Shown here piece by piece: positions 9,881-21,040 of a DNA stretch of 64,000 nt. The translations under genes and the position numbers were made by a program. The stretch is from Lepidodermella squamata (lineage: Eukaryota > Gastrotricha): positions 434,001 through 498,000 of the forward strand of contig JBLDXI010000046.1 of assembly GCA_047495785.1 (NCBI GenBank), written 5' to 3'. The first letter of the stretch is position 1. Every line of letters starts with the position of its first letter. The notes under the pieces are model-generated. The model saw only the letters and a list, made by a program, of their open reading frames with translations. It had not been told where the DNA came from and ran no database searches.

Positions 9881-10597
9881 GCACATTTTCAGGCCCGCCT
9901 AAGTTTCCTCCACGCGCGCACTCTGATTGGTCGGCCGCGCGCTCAACGAATGATAAAGGATAACTTTCGAATTTACCGGCGGTTTTTATATCAAAATAAA
10001 ATTCATTAAATTTGGAATCGATTGAATATGGTGTTCTCGCTCGAAAAATGTAAAGCGAAAATGTTTTACGTGCACTCAAAATAATGCGCGCACGCACTAG
10101 TTAGTTGTGCGCGCGCGCGTTAACGAAAATTCAGACGACAAATTGTTATTACACGTAAAAATAATTTGCTTTACATTTTTCGAGCGAGAACACCATATTC
10201 AATCGATTCCAAATTTAATGAATTTTATTTTGATATAAAAACCGCCGGGAATTTCGATAATTAGCCTTTGTAATTGCCGCGCGCGGTTTTTAAATACTAG
10301 AAACCATGTGCGGGCACGACTTTAACATGTGCGCGCGCAAGTCCAAACGAATCAATTTAAATTTCAAATAAACCATTGCATACGAATTTTAGATGAGAAT
10401 ATTCAGTTTTTACTACTCTGTCCACTGTGTTATCATGATCGTGGAAAAATTTAATTTAAAAAATAAATTGGGGTATAATTCGAGATTTTGTTTGCTTGCA
10501 TTGTGCGCGCGCTCACGTGTTGCGCAATCGCGCGCCTAAAACGTCAGCCAATAGGAGCGCGCGCGTGGAGGAAACTTATGCGGGCCTGAAAATGTGC
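9881..10597. mobile_element. Non-autonomous DNA transposon (MITE), copy 1
   Basis: 717 bp. The terminal inverted repeats run about 39 bp with one mismatch, beginning GCACATTTTCAGGCCCGC. Flanked by a perfect 9-bp target duplication, TTATTATAC, at 9872-9880 and 10598-10606. No ORF. It contains an internal perfect 81-bp palindrome (9976-10056 against 10168-10248) and GC-rich GCGCGC runs. The 9-bp duplication suggests a Mutator-like or Merlin-like source, but no transposase is present to prove it. Confidence 0.92.
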
Positions 10598-10606
10598 TTA
10601 TTATAC

Positions 10607-11752
10607 TAGCCAAAATGTTGGCTATTTATCTAGATAATAAACGTAAATTGTTTTCTAGTGTTCATCGATTGAGGCTGAGGTTATGCAGGCACCTGCCGCC
10701 TACATTTTCTGAAGCTTCGATCCGACTAGACGCCAATCATTTAATTTTATTTAGCCGGGCTGACGAAGTTACTGTATATGTCATAGGCTATCATGTCATT
10801 TCAGCTAATAACACATTGGTGAAAAAATAGCACTCGCGCCGTGAAGCAGACCGTAGTTTTTAACGGTGGACTACGGTGCCGGTACGGCGTGTTTGAGGCA
10901 GCACTTCCGCACCGTAGCATTTTCGAAATTCCAAATTTCGATGACAGGCGTGATTTTTCAAACTATCAAAAATGACGGTGATAGAAAACTACCCTGAGAA
11001 TAATTAAACAAATTGTCCCGTCTAAATGTCGCACAATCGTGGCGCTAGAAATTAATGTTCCACGAAGTAACACTAAAAACGTAGCAAACATTTCAAACAG
11101 TTAATTCAGCGCTAAACACACTGTTTTGCGTCAAAAGAGCTTGAAAACTAACTTGGCAAAGGTCCCAGATAAGCGAGGATATTCGTGCACCATTTCCGCT
11201 GAATGGATCGTTAGGGGCATATTTGGAGTTTGGAGACATTTCAGTCATCTAGCTGACTTCAGCTCAACGAAACTAACAACGGTGCCCCCGCGATAAACTC
11301 CGCAGCATTTAGCACACAATATGCGAATGATGCCCCGGTAACGGCCTTCCAGGCGAACCAAACCCTGTCCCAATTGGATTCTCCGTCAGGGCGCCCTGGG
11401 CGCCTGAAGTTGCTCTCAAATTACGATATTTGGCTGAATTCAGCACTTGAGTCACCCTGAAAGTAAGCGACTAAATTCTGTTCTGGCAGTTGGGACAAAC
11501 CTCCAGGCCAGCATTTACCAAGTTTTCGGCGGTTTCCTAGTTAATTTCCATTTTTTCGAAATGTTGAAGATTGCACCGTAGCACCGTGCTGCTATCTATT
11601 TTTCACCGTAGTGCTACTGATAGCACTAATCGTGGCAATACCGTACTGAGATCGTAGTAGTGTTATATGGGTGCTATCTTATTCGTAGTACTCCACAGTA
11701 CTCCATGGTGAAATATCGCCATTGCCATAACCTATCGTGAAATCTCACCAGT
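10607..11752. other. Intergenic DNA, no supported gene
   Basis: No coding exon or RNA gene recognised. The last 200 bp contain loosely repeated CACCGTAG and GTGCTA words leading into the foldback element. Confidence 0.4.
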
Positions 11753-12084
11753 GGTGCTCAATTGTCACCTGTGCGACACGATTGCGGTCATGGACTGGAG
11801 CAGTCTATCGTGAAATGTCACCGCTCCCCTGTGGAACCATCGCCATGAAATGAGCCATCATGTAATGATTACATGATGCTTCGCCTCCATGGTGTAATTG
11901 GAAATTCCAAATTACGCGATGACTTGATCCATCGTGATATGCTCCCATGCGGGTGGCATTTCATGATGGCTCATTTAATCCATGACCGCAATGATGTGCT
12001 TATGAGAGCGTGACGGTGATATTTCACGATAGACTGCTCCAGTCCATGACCGCAATCGTGTCGCACAGGTGACAATTGAGCACC
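11753..12084. repeat. Foldback element with nested inverted repeats
   Basis: About 71-bp arms, 11753-11823 and 12014-12084, are inverted copies with one visible mismatch in the stretch I compared. A second pair inside (CATCATGTAATGATTACATGATG near 11859 and TTTCATGATGGCTCATTTAATCC near 11967) is also complementary to neighbouring segments. Many ATCGTGAAAT/ATTTCACGAT words recur nearby. No ORF or target duplication found. Confidence 0.75.
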
Positions 12085-12646
12085 ACAGGTGAGATTTCTC
12101 GATAGCTTGCGTCCATGGTGAGATTCCATGATAGAGTACTCTAATGTATCATTGGCCAATATTTCACCATCGCATATACAGCCTAATTTTCATCGTAGTC
12201 CAAATTTTCGTTCAGGTATGAGAAGAAAAACAAAAAGAACCCAAGCGCGCATTTTTTAAACTTCCTTCACACAGTATGTGATTTCCTTTCATTAGCTACA
12301 ACTCACTGAGATCACGCACATGCGAGTGACGCAAATAAACGAATGTGCAAATGTGCAGCAGCGGTTATACGTGATTTCGATTGAGTCATTGATCGATAAT
12401 GCCTGCATCTGGAGTTTCGATCCGACTTGGCGCCAATATTTTATATTAAGCTGGACTTATCGATGTACTAAATACAGTCTAATCACAATCCGCATCGGAA
12501 AAAAACAAAGAAAATTTGCAGGCCTTTTTTATATCGATCAGCGCCATACGGGTTTGCGGTTACTCTATCTAGAAGCCTTTTCTTATTGCCGCTAATTATA
12601 CGATTTAAAACCACTAAAAAAAGGAATTTTCAAAGTTTTTTATTGG

Positions 12647-14827
12647 CTACTCATACGTCCAATTGTTTAGAGCTATCGTATCACGTTTCTGTTCAACAAT
12701 TTGTTGCGTATTTTGACTGTCCGATTCTGAAAAATCCCAATCTCGAAGGATCGCAACTAAGCTAGAAAATGAAGGCCGTAGATCAAGGTCACGGTTCCAG
12801 CATGCTGAAATCACATAATCGAACCTTAACATCAAACCCAATTGTCTCATGAAAGTAATGACTTAGACAGTTGAAGGAACTTACAGTTTGGCGGGGCATC
12901 TATCAGGTTTAGCCAAGCGACCTTCAGCTTGCAAAAGGTTCACGATTTCAGTTGGCGACATCCCAGCGTAGGGTTTGACACCGCCAGCGAAAATTTCCCA
13001 CATAACCACACCGAATGACCAGACGTCACTCTTCTCCTCAAACACGCCTTTTAGCAAAGATTCAAGAGGATGCCAGGCGATGGGCAACGGTCTGTCGTAG
13101 TTAGCTGGTCTGTAGTAATCGCAAGATACCAAATGCCGAGACATCCCGAAATCGGCGATTTTAAGCAATCCTTTCTCGTCCATCAAAACATTTCTAGTGG
13201 CTAAATCACGATGGATGAACTTATTTTCGGACAAGTAGGCCATTCCATTTGCAATCTGGATGCAGTAGTTGAGCATATCCTGGTTAGTTAGATCTGAAAA
13301 CTTGCTGCGAAGGAAATCCCTAAGATTTCCATTCGCCATAAAAGGAACAACTAGATGCGGTTGGTCGAATAATAGCGAGATTCCTAGGAGTTCGATTACA
13401 TTAGGATGATGAAATGTTTGCATGACATTAGCTTCTTTCAAAAGGTCCAGTAAGTCCTCACGATCCCTGGATTTGTGAACTTTCACAGCTACCTTAATTT
13501 CGTGAGAATCAGGGCCTGATTTTTCCGGGCGCCAGGTTGGCTGGAGCAACCGCATTGTAGCACTGTAAACAAAGCCGAAATTACCATCGCCGATCAGTTT
13601 ACCGAATATTAATTGATCGTTTTGAACAAGAAAAGCCTCAGCCATTCGAGCGATATCTTCACTGCCACCTAGGTCGTTTACAACTTTTCGAACTCGCCCT
13701 TTCTCAGCTTCGTCGATTTCAGGCTTGGAGGTTTGAGTTGGAACCAAGTAAACCTCCCGTGTCCCTGATACAATCGAATCCATCTTGTCTTGATCAGCGA
13801 GTAACAAGCTTCGTAATTTGGCTCGGTCATTGGAATTCACGCTTTTGAGGTTTTCAAGTTGAGGCTTGACGTAGTATGTCCCAGTTGTTGAGGTGGCTTG
13901 CGATGAATAGGGCTGTACCTTATATTCCTGCTCATCCTTCTGGATAATCAGGAGTTTCTGCCGGTAAAATTGGCATTTTCTCGTGTATTTGAATAGACAA
14001 CATAGTGAAATAGCGAGACATGATGCCAAAGTTGCTATAATTGGTAGGGTGATGACTGGTTTCAAGATGACTTCATCTTTCGACTCCGCCCCTTTTAGAT
14101 CTTCCACTCTAATTTGTCTGGTGAAGTTGGACGTCTCGTTAAAATCAGTCTGAGTCGCTGTTGTAGTGAATTTGACCGTTGTAACTGATTTCAAACAGTA
14201 GAACTGCATAATTCTCGCATGGTCGTCATTCGGAGCCCGTCCAGCGCCATACCAAACTGAAAGATAACCAGTAGGGCAGTCATACTTGTTGGTAACTGGG
14301 TTTGAAACAGAATCAACACTCGCAGCACCATCGCCTCTTTTCTGGAAAAACCCCCCCAGAGCCGAACCATATCGATAGTTGAAGCAAATCGTTTGAACAC
14401 ATCGAGATTGTACAGTTTCATTCCTTGCTGGACTGAAATATTTAGGGGACGCGACTGGTAGTGAAATTTTTCCCATCCCACCAGGGCAAGTCAACGCGTT
14501 TGTCATCGGATTGACGGCATTGAACTTTTTCGCCTCGGTTTCGCAGGTGAAATACATCCCGCCCAGGCTGTTTTGCGAGTCGCAAAGATTTTCCTTGGAT
14601 AGACATAGGTGAACTTGCAACGTGTCGTCATTAACATCTGAACCAGCATTTCCTACAACGTAATCTTCAGCATCCTTCGGGCAGTAACTTGAGCCGACTC
14701 CAGAATTCGGGATAATAATACCCGGGCGGTGTGAATAGATTCCTCGAAAATTCGATTGAGATACTTGACTTGAGATGGAATAGGAGAAGATTGAAATAGC
14801 AAAAAGGCTTATCACTACTATGTTCAT
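12647..14827 (-). CDS. Receptor tyrosine kinase with perforin-2-P2-like ectodomain
   Basis: Two exons on the reverse strand, 12885-14827 and 12647-12824, joined by a 60-bp intron; 706 aa. The start at 14827 gives a clean signal peptide (MNIVVISLFAISIFSYSISS). A Met further upstream would put 43 hydrophilic residues before it. The ectodomain (about 21-215) has two repeats with GGMYFTC..NPMT..TCP and GGFFQ..NPVT..DCP..Y. One membrane helix lies at about 257-279. The kinase spans about 405-690: glycine loop GDGNFG near 413, K449 in VAVK, HRDLATRN at 539, DFG at 559, WSFG at 603 and CW..RPSF near the end. HRDLATRN is typical of tyrosine kinases. All catalytic residues are present, so it should be active. 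The usual APE is HPLE, keeping the Glu. Ligand unknown. Its ectodomain is paralogous to the gene at 1-725. Confidence 0.92.
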
Positions 14828-15410
14828 TTTCAGTTGCGAATGTGTTTTTTGTTTCTGACGAAAAGCATCGTCGAATGTGAGTAGCGTGTTGTAGAATGAG
14901 TGAGTATTGTATTCATTTCCGGTAGCAAATTTGCATAGCCAATTAGTTGTTTTCAACTGTCAGGAAATTAAAACCATACGTACGTAGAGAAATTCCGATC
15001 TTCATCGAGCACTCAATATGCAATTTCTAAGGGTTTATTTTATGATGTTGTTTACTTTGATCATGACTCATTTTTCATTTTATTAACAGGTTGACCCTCT
15101 TTTCGAGTGTTTATACTCATTTCACCAGCTAAATTTTCCAGTATGTTTGGAATATTCATCCTGCCGAATAGTTGATGTTATTTTATCCATTTTTTGTCCG
15201 GAGAATTTCCTTTGGTTGGTGGGTCAAAAAGTCAAAAAAGAAAGATTAAGCAACTGACTCACAGTCGCGTGTGGTTTTGGTGAATGAAAAAATGCCACGT
15301 GCGTGTAAACAATCCTCTATCCTTATCACAGCTGGCCAGTATAAAGTCCAAGCTTACAAAGCCAGAATCCATAATACCTGCATTCAACTTAAAACCACTC
15401 GATTCATAGT
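14828..15410. other. Divergent intergenic region
   Basis: Separates the kinase gene from the SDR gene, which are transcribed away from each other, so it should hold both promoters. A TATAAA-like word (CCAGTATAAAGTCC) lies near 15336-15349, about 70 bp before the SDR start. No other feature seen. Confidence 0.4.
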
Positions 15411-16426
15411 ATGGCTAGCGACTGGAGCATTAAAGGCAAGGTTTGCATCATAACCGGGGCTAACACAGGTCTAGGCCGTGAGACTGCTCTCGACCTAGTT
15501 AGTAAAGGAGCTGGCCGTGTAATTCTTGCATGCCGAAATCTCGAAACTGGCGAGGCAGCAGTCAAATACATCCGGGAAAAAGCCGGAATTACCGACGAGG
15601 CTGAGGCAAATCGACGACTGGCTCTTCGGAAACTGGACCTCGCCTCGCTCGAGTCGATCAGAGATTTCGCGAAGAAGATCTACAAAGAAGAGAAGGAACT
15701 GCATGTCCTCATCAACAATGCCGGTCTCTACGCGCCTAGGGTCAAACAATTGACTGCTGATGGCTTCGAACTGACCTTCGGAACTAACCACCTTGGCCAC
15801 TTCCTGCTGACGAATCTTCTCCTGGATCTATTGAAAAAGTATTTGAGCTTATTTTGTAGAGCAAATGTGAATTTCGATTATTTTTAGGTCTAAACCGAGC
15901 CGTGTTGTAGTTCTTTCCTCTATGGCCTACCAATTCGTCGCTCCATTCGGTTTTCACATCGATGATCCTAACTACGAGAAAAGTTGGTACGAAGCTTGGC
16001 TGGCCTATTGCCACTCTAAACTGGCCAATATTCTGTTCGCCCGAGAACTCCACAAGCGGCTCAACAGCAGCGGCGATTCAGGGGTGACAGTTTACAGCCT
16101 TCATCCAGGTGTTGTTAACACTGAGTTTATGCGGCATCGCCACTGGCTGATTCAAGCGGTGATCCAGCCTTTTGTGCCGTTTTTCTACTCGACGATTGAG
16201 CAAGGCATCGAGACCACGATTCACTGCGCTACTCAACCAGGCATTGAAAAGTATTCCGGCCAATATTTTACGTGAGTTATTCGATTTATTTGAGAAATTG
16301 ATATAGATTATTGACATTTGGAATTTCAGAAAAAGCCGTGTTACTGATACTTGGGGCTGCGCGAAGGACGAAGCTGTAGCTGCTCGGTTGTGGCAGATCA
16401 GTGAAGAATTGACCAAGGAAAAATAA
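15411..16426 (+). CDS. Short-chain dehydrogenase, retinol dehydrogenase 11-14 type
   Basis: Three exons: 15411-15838, 15888-16271 and 16330-16426, giving 302 aa. Introns are 49 and 58 bp. The Rossmann motif TGANTGLG is at 15-22, NNAG at 102-105, the catalytic Ser in VLSSMA near 153-154, and YCHSK at 183-187 supplies the Tyr and Lys. The segment after the active site (SLHPGVVNTEF) and the tail (DEAVAARLWQISEELTK) match the RDH11-14/WWOX-like branch, which uses NADP(H) and reduces retinal or lipid aldehydes. R41 in ACRN, just after the second strand, fits NADP preference. There is no obvious N-terminal membrane helix, unlike vertebrate RDH11. The substrate is inferred from the family only. Confidence 0.93.
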
Positions 16427-16629
16427 CCAATCAGAGCCTTAGAATTGCATGACATCGATGTGTTTAGAATTAAAATGATTATAGGAAATTTGTCTTTTGA
16501 AATCTCTCCCTTGATACATTCAGCAACCTCCGGCAGGGCAAGCTGCGAAAAGCAACATTTCAAACATGTTAGCTATGAAATTGCTGTCACATACTGTTGA
16601 CGATTTCTAAAAATAGACAGAAAAATACT

Positions 16630-18748
16630 TTACTTCGTCATGTTGATTTTAAGTTTACTTTTAAAGCAGTCTGGGCCAGCGTAGCCTTCGTCGCATAAGC
16701 AGGTTTTTGGTGCGATGCAAGTGCCGCGTCGAAAACAGTTTTCGGGACATGAAGCTGCAAAAATGTAACTATAGTTATAATAGTAAGGCTCGGGGTCGTT
16801 TTATAAATTTGTCGGCTGAATCATCAAAAATCTCTCCAACTACGCTGATCTATGCCATTATATCTGATCTATAGTGCGTGAAGTAGGATCCTCGAATTAT
16901 AGAGGTTTTTTTCGGGTCTGAATTTTATGGCCAAAGGGTTCCCTGTGGCCTTTTGGGGAGTTTCCACATTGGCGTTTCGAACTAGGGGTACGGGATATGT
17001 CCGAAACGAGGACAAATGGTTAGGTAATTGATGATTCATCATCAGTAGGTGAGTGGAGAAATAATCAACGGATTCTAAGCTTACGTGATTGACAGTCTGG
17101 AGGTAGCCAGTCTGATGTGCAAACGCATCGATTTGGCCGTGCGCATCTTCCACCATTCGCACAACCAGCCGAGCAAATTGCTGTTAAATAAATTAATCGT
17201 GAAACGCGCAATAACAAATAGCGAGGTCCATCACGTGTATCGCAGAGCAAGCCAGTCCATCCCGGTCCACATGTGCACCTGTTGGGAGATTTACAAACAC
17301 CGCCAGCTCCACAATTCGGTGTACAAGTGGCTGAAGGCGGATAATGAAAAATAACAGAAAAATTTCGTCAGAGAGTGATAGCAACGAGCACTGAAGTTTT
17401 ATTCCAGTCGGGACACCCTAGATTTGAAGTTCCAGCAAATTTCAGCTCTGAATTTGAGGTTCCGGCACTAGAGTATTAATTAGAGTATGAATTCTAGTAG
17501 AAGCATGCCTAGCCGATATAGCATTTTCCTCAATCAGTATTCGACTTATACAGTTCATCCTGTAATGCTAGAACCTCACAAATTCAGGGTTACATTCGCA
17601 TTGAGCTCAGCCAAAGCAAACAGTGTGGGAAGTATTATCCGGGAACTGAGGCGCTTTCTGAGACCCAGCCGAAGAAACCGAAGGGTCCCCGCTGTGCTTT
17701 TTCAGCCTTCGTTTGGTTGGAGTCCTGGTGTCGCGACGCCTCAGCACCCCTGTACTTCGCACCCTGAAAGCAAATCAGTGGCTGCGCCACTTACGTCTAT
17801 CGCATTTCAGCCCCGTCCAGTCAGCCTGACAAGTGCATTGATAGCCCCCGATTTTGTTCGTATTACCGGTACACGTGCCGGGGACACAATTTGCAGGACA
17901 GGTTATCTCTTCAACGTAAAAATTCATCAATCCCGTTTTCTCATGAAACAACCTACGATTGATCAACTGGCACTGCTGACGTACCAAAGCCAGTTGTTCA
18001 ACATTGAGTGCTGATTTGTAAAAGGACAAGCATGCGTACTTGTTATTGTAAGCATAATTCCCGACATATCTGTAAAAAATCAGCCCTGGAAGCGGTCAGG
18101 CAGAAATACTCTAGCCTACCTATAACCGAGCCTGAAGTACTGCCCAGTTGATGGCTGGCCTGTTGTTGCAAGCGGGCTCGCAGTGAGATCGCAAAAAGCA
18201 TAGTACGTCCCATTAGAGTTGTACACCAATGTTAGAAATTGCCAACCAGTCATATTGCAAGTAAAATTTGTAACAAATTGCGCTGAGTTGAGCGTGTGGG
18301 CATTCAACAAGTTTGGGTACAATATGCCGTGATTTCCGCTTGGATGCAGGTGCCATAAGTAAGTATTGTAGGCTGTCGCTGATCCATTCCACCATTCAAA
18401 AATCATGCTGCGCATCGGTGCGTAAACATAGGTCGAAACTGTGAATGAAGAAGCGCCAGGGTTGACCCTTGAATCAAATATTTCAATCCAGCTGTTGGTG
18501 TTTGCCTTATTGGTCTCATACGCCGTGTCGTTAGCACCAAACGGCCCTTGGGTTAGTGGACCGCTTACTGTCTTGTACGATGCATGCATCGCGTTGCCTG
18601 AAATGTCCTGAAGGCCGAAGAGCGCATTCAACGGCCAGTAGCCAGAAGCCGCAGGTAATTTTCCTTGATTCGTCAAAAACTGAGCCAGATAACTCTGGCA
18701 GTTCATAAGCGGCAACGACGCAAAGATTAGATACGAAAGTATGATCAT
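16630..18748 (-). CDS. Secreted LamG-like domain protein with four EGF repeats
   Basis: Five exons on the reverse strand: 18120-18748, 17795-18069, 17235-17330, 17085-17180 and 16630-16754; 406 aa. A signal peptide (MIILSYLIFASLPLMNCQS) is followed by a concanavalin-type LamG/pentraxin-like domain (about 35-250; YWPLNALFGLQDISGN, WIEIFDSRVNP, WQFLTLVYNSNGTYY, and the FYKSALNVEQ strand typical of LamG_3). Four EGF-like repeats follow: CVPGTC..CTCQADWTGLKCD, CGAGGVC..CTCGPGWTGLLCD, CANGGRC..CVCTSDWLPPDC and CFRRGTC..CLCDEGYAGPDC. Two EGF repeats are each encoded by one 96-bp exon in the same phase, evidence for exon duplication. There is no membrane segment, so it is likely secreted. The 460-bp intron at 17331-17794 is the only long one. 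Confidence 0.85.
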
Positions 18749-20101
18749 TTTTCAAAAAATGAATCGAAGTAGTAAAAACTGGACAATTGTCAGTTGCAGT
18801 TGCGTTTTTATTGTCAGTTAGGAGTTTTGAACATCACTAGGAAAAAATGCAGCTTTTGAGCTCTAGTTCTTCATAAAATGCTTATCAATTTTATTCATTT
18901 TAGCTATCAATATTTAGCTATAATTTTATTGTTTCCCAATCGTTGGATTACAGCAACTTGGCGAAGAAACCAATAAGGATGCGGAGAAGACAATATTATT
19001 AAATGCTTAAGGAAGTAATATTTTTTATCCTAGTGACGGATTTTTATCACACGAGAAGTTTTTGCCTACCGCAATTCTAGTCCGTTATTCACAGCTTTTA
19101 CTGTATTCTCGGAATGAAGATGATAGACAGGTTTTCTGTAAACGGCTGCGACGAATCATTTCCCGTGCTTCGTTATGAACGAACACCAAAGATCGATAGT
19201 AACCAGGCCTGAAAGGACGGGACCAAGGAAAACATTTTGTCTTCTCTATATCGCGGGTTAGACGCCATAACGACGCGCCTGGATTACAAATAAATAGCGT
19301 AATTGTTCTGAAGCGCTGATAAACTTACTTTCAGTATTTATCTAGTGATCAGGCACATGACTGTGACTTTTACATCTATTTTCTATTTTTATCATCTATT
19401 TCAAGGTGATTTGTGACAAGTCAAAAGTCATTTGTTTTTGCCTCTTCATTCACGTTAAAAAACCGCTCGGAAATTACCGTGTTGCTCTGAGGGCTAATTG
19501 GGGCTATGCAAAAGGCTAAGTTGTAGCCGCCCGATTAGGGCATAACAAGCCCGTTCAGCAAGCCTGACAGATGCATTAATAGCCCTCGATCTGGACGAAA
19601 CGCCTATGTTCACGCTCGGGTCCAGTATGTCAATCTAGCTACAGTACTCCCTCGATAAAGGCCAGACCCGTTCTTTTTACAAGTGTGCTTTTGTCAACGT
19701 CGCCCCACGTTTATAACGAAAAAGCAACAAAACTGGCACGATCCAGGGCGCTAATCCTCTCACGTTCATACGGTACGCTCATACCTGCACATAAGAAAGG
19801 GCCTCTAACCAACTGGAGGGTACGATATCCCTATTCCTACCGGTACTTTGCGCACCGGTTGCTAGCGCAAATAAATTCGCCAGTCCCTTTCAACCATTTC
19901 AACAGGATCAATGTGTTAAAAGAGTCCGAAATTCGTCTGATTGAAAGCAATAAAGTCCGTTGAATTTGAAAAGCTTCGAAGTGTTACGTTCGTTTACGAG
20001 AATTACGCATTGATTTTTTTCCTTGTGAAAGGTTGGTGTAGCAAGGTTTTACGTTAATATTTATATTCTATAACACACGATCTCTTCTCATTCATAAAAA
20101 A
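18749..20101. other. Intergenic DNA, no supported gene
   Basis: AT-rich DNA with only short open frames. No domain, RNA gene or clear repeat recognised. Confidence 0.4.
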
Positions 20102-20989
20102 GCTTGTAAAAAGTTGATAGCCATGCATCCATAGATAAATAAATACAGTAGATCTGACACGCTAGTACATTTATGTGTGCCGAGATGACTCATCACGATT
20201 TTTTGCTTTTCGGGTCGCGTGCCCGTAGAAATCACTTGATGCGGGTAATAATCCGTGTACTGCAAAAAGTGCGCAGCTATCAACTGAAAAAGGCTGCCTA
20301 TTTTGAAATTGAAAAATCTCAAATAGCGTCATAACCGATTCCGCTGAAAAAATTCACGGGAACAGGGATTGTGATCAGCTTCATTTTGATATAATTTATA
20401 GAGCCGGCAAGTTGACCAGTTGGGAGGGAAAATTCGCGGAATTTTGACTGCTAAAACCCAAACAAAATAATTTATTTTTGTTTCCGCAATATTCTAAATA
20501 TTTTGTATCCACAAATTATCGTATGAAAATTTTTTCAATCACTTCTGAAATTTTTATGGTAATTTTAGAATATTTTACCTCTTCTTTAGTAATGATTCAT
20601 CACTGGAAACTCGGCAAAAATACCATTTAAAACATGGTAAAAGTAGGTCTCTATGAAAATTCACAAGAAATCAATGGAAAGGTTGCCGCCCGTACAATTT
20701 ATACCAGCACGTAGACGAGACCTCCCTTAACAAGTGACCGAAAAATCAGCCAAATCAGTTATGACGCTATTTGAGATTTTTCAATTTCAAAATAGGCAGC
20801 CTTTTTCAGTTGATAGCTGCGCACTTTTTGCAGTACACGGATTATTACCCGCATCAAGGGATTTCTACGGGCACGCGACCCGAAAAGCAAAAAATCGTGA
20901 TGAGTCATCTCGGCACACATAAATGTACTAGCGTGTCAGATCTACTGTATTTATTTATCTATGCATGCATCGTAGAACTTTTTTCAAGC
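20102..20989. mobile_element. Long-terminal-inverted-repeat foldback element
   Basis: Arms 20102-20340 and 20753-20989 are near-perfect inverted copies of about 237 bp, ending GCTTG(T/A)AAAAAGTT. Both arms carry the same short open frame in opposite orientations, a consequence of the inversion rather than a gene. The 410-bp centre is AT-rich and has no ORF. I could not find a convincing target duplication. It ends about 50 bp upstream of the first amidase gene. Confidence 0.8.
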
Positions 20990-21040
20990 ACATTATTATA
21001 ATTTATATGATTCTTCTTATTTCAGACTGCTTTTACAAAA

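Noticed and set aside
12320-12595. 91-codon forward frame
   Set aside because: No signal, domain or exon context; likely chance.
17487-18014. 175-codon forward frame
   Set aside because: Antisense to the intron and EGF exons of the reverse-strand LamG/EGF gene, whose exons splice in phase.
20092-21001. Two near-identical 76-residue frames on opposite strands
   Set aside because: They are the two arms of an inverted repeat, not a duplicated gene.
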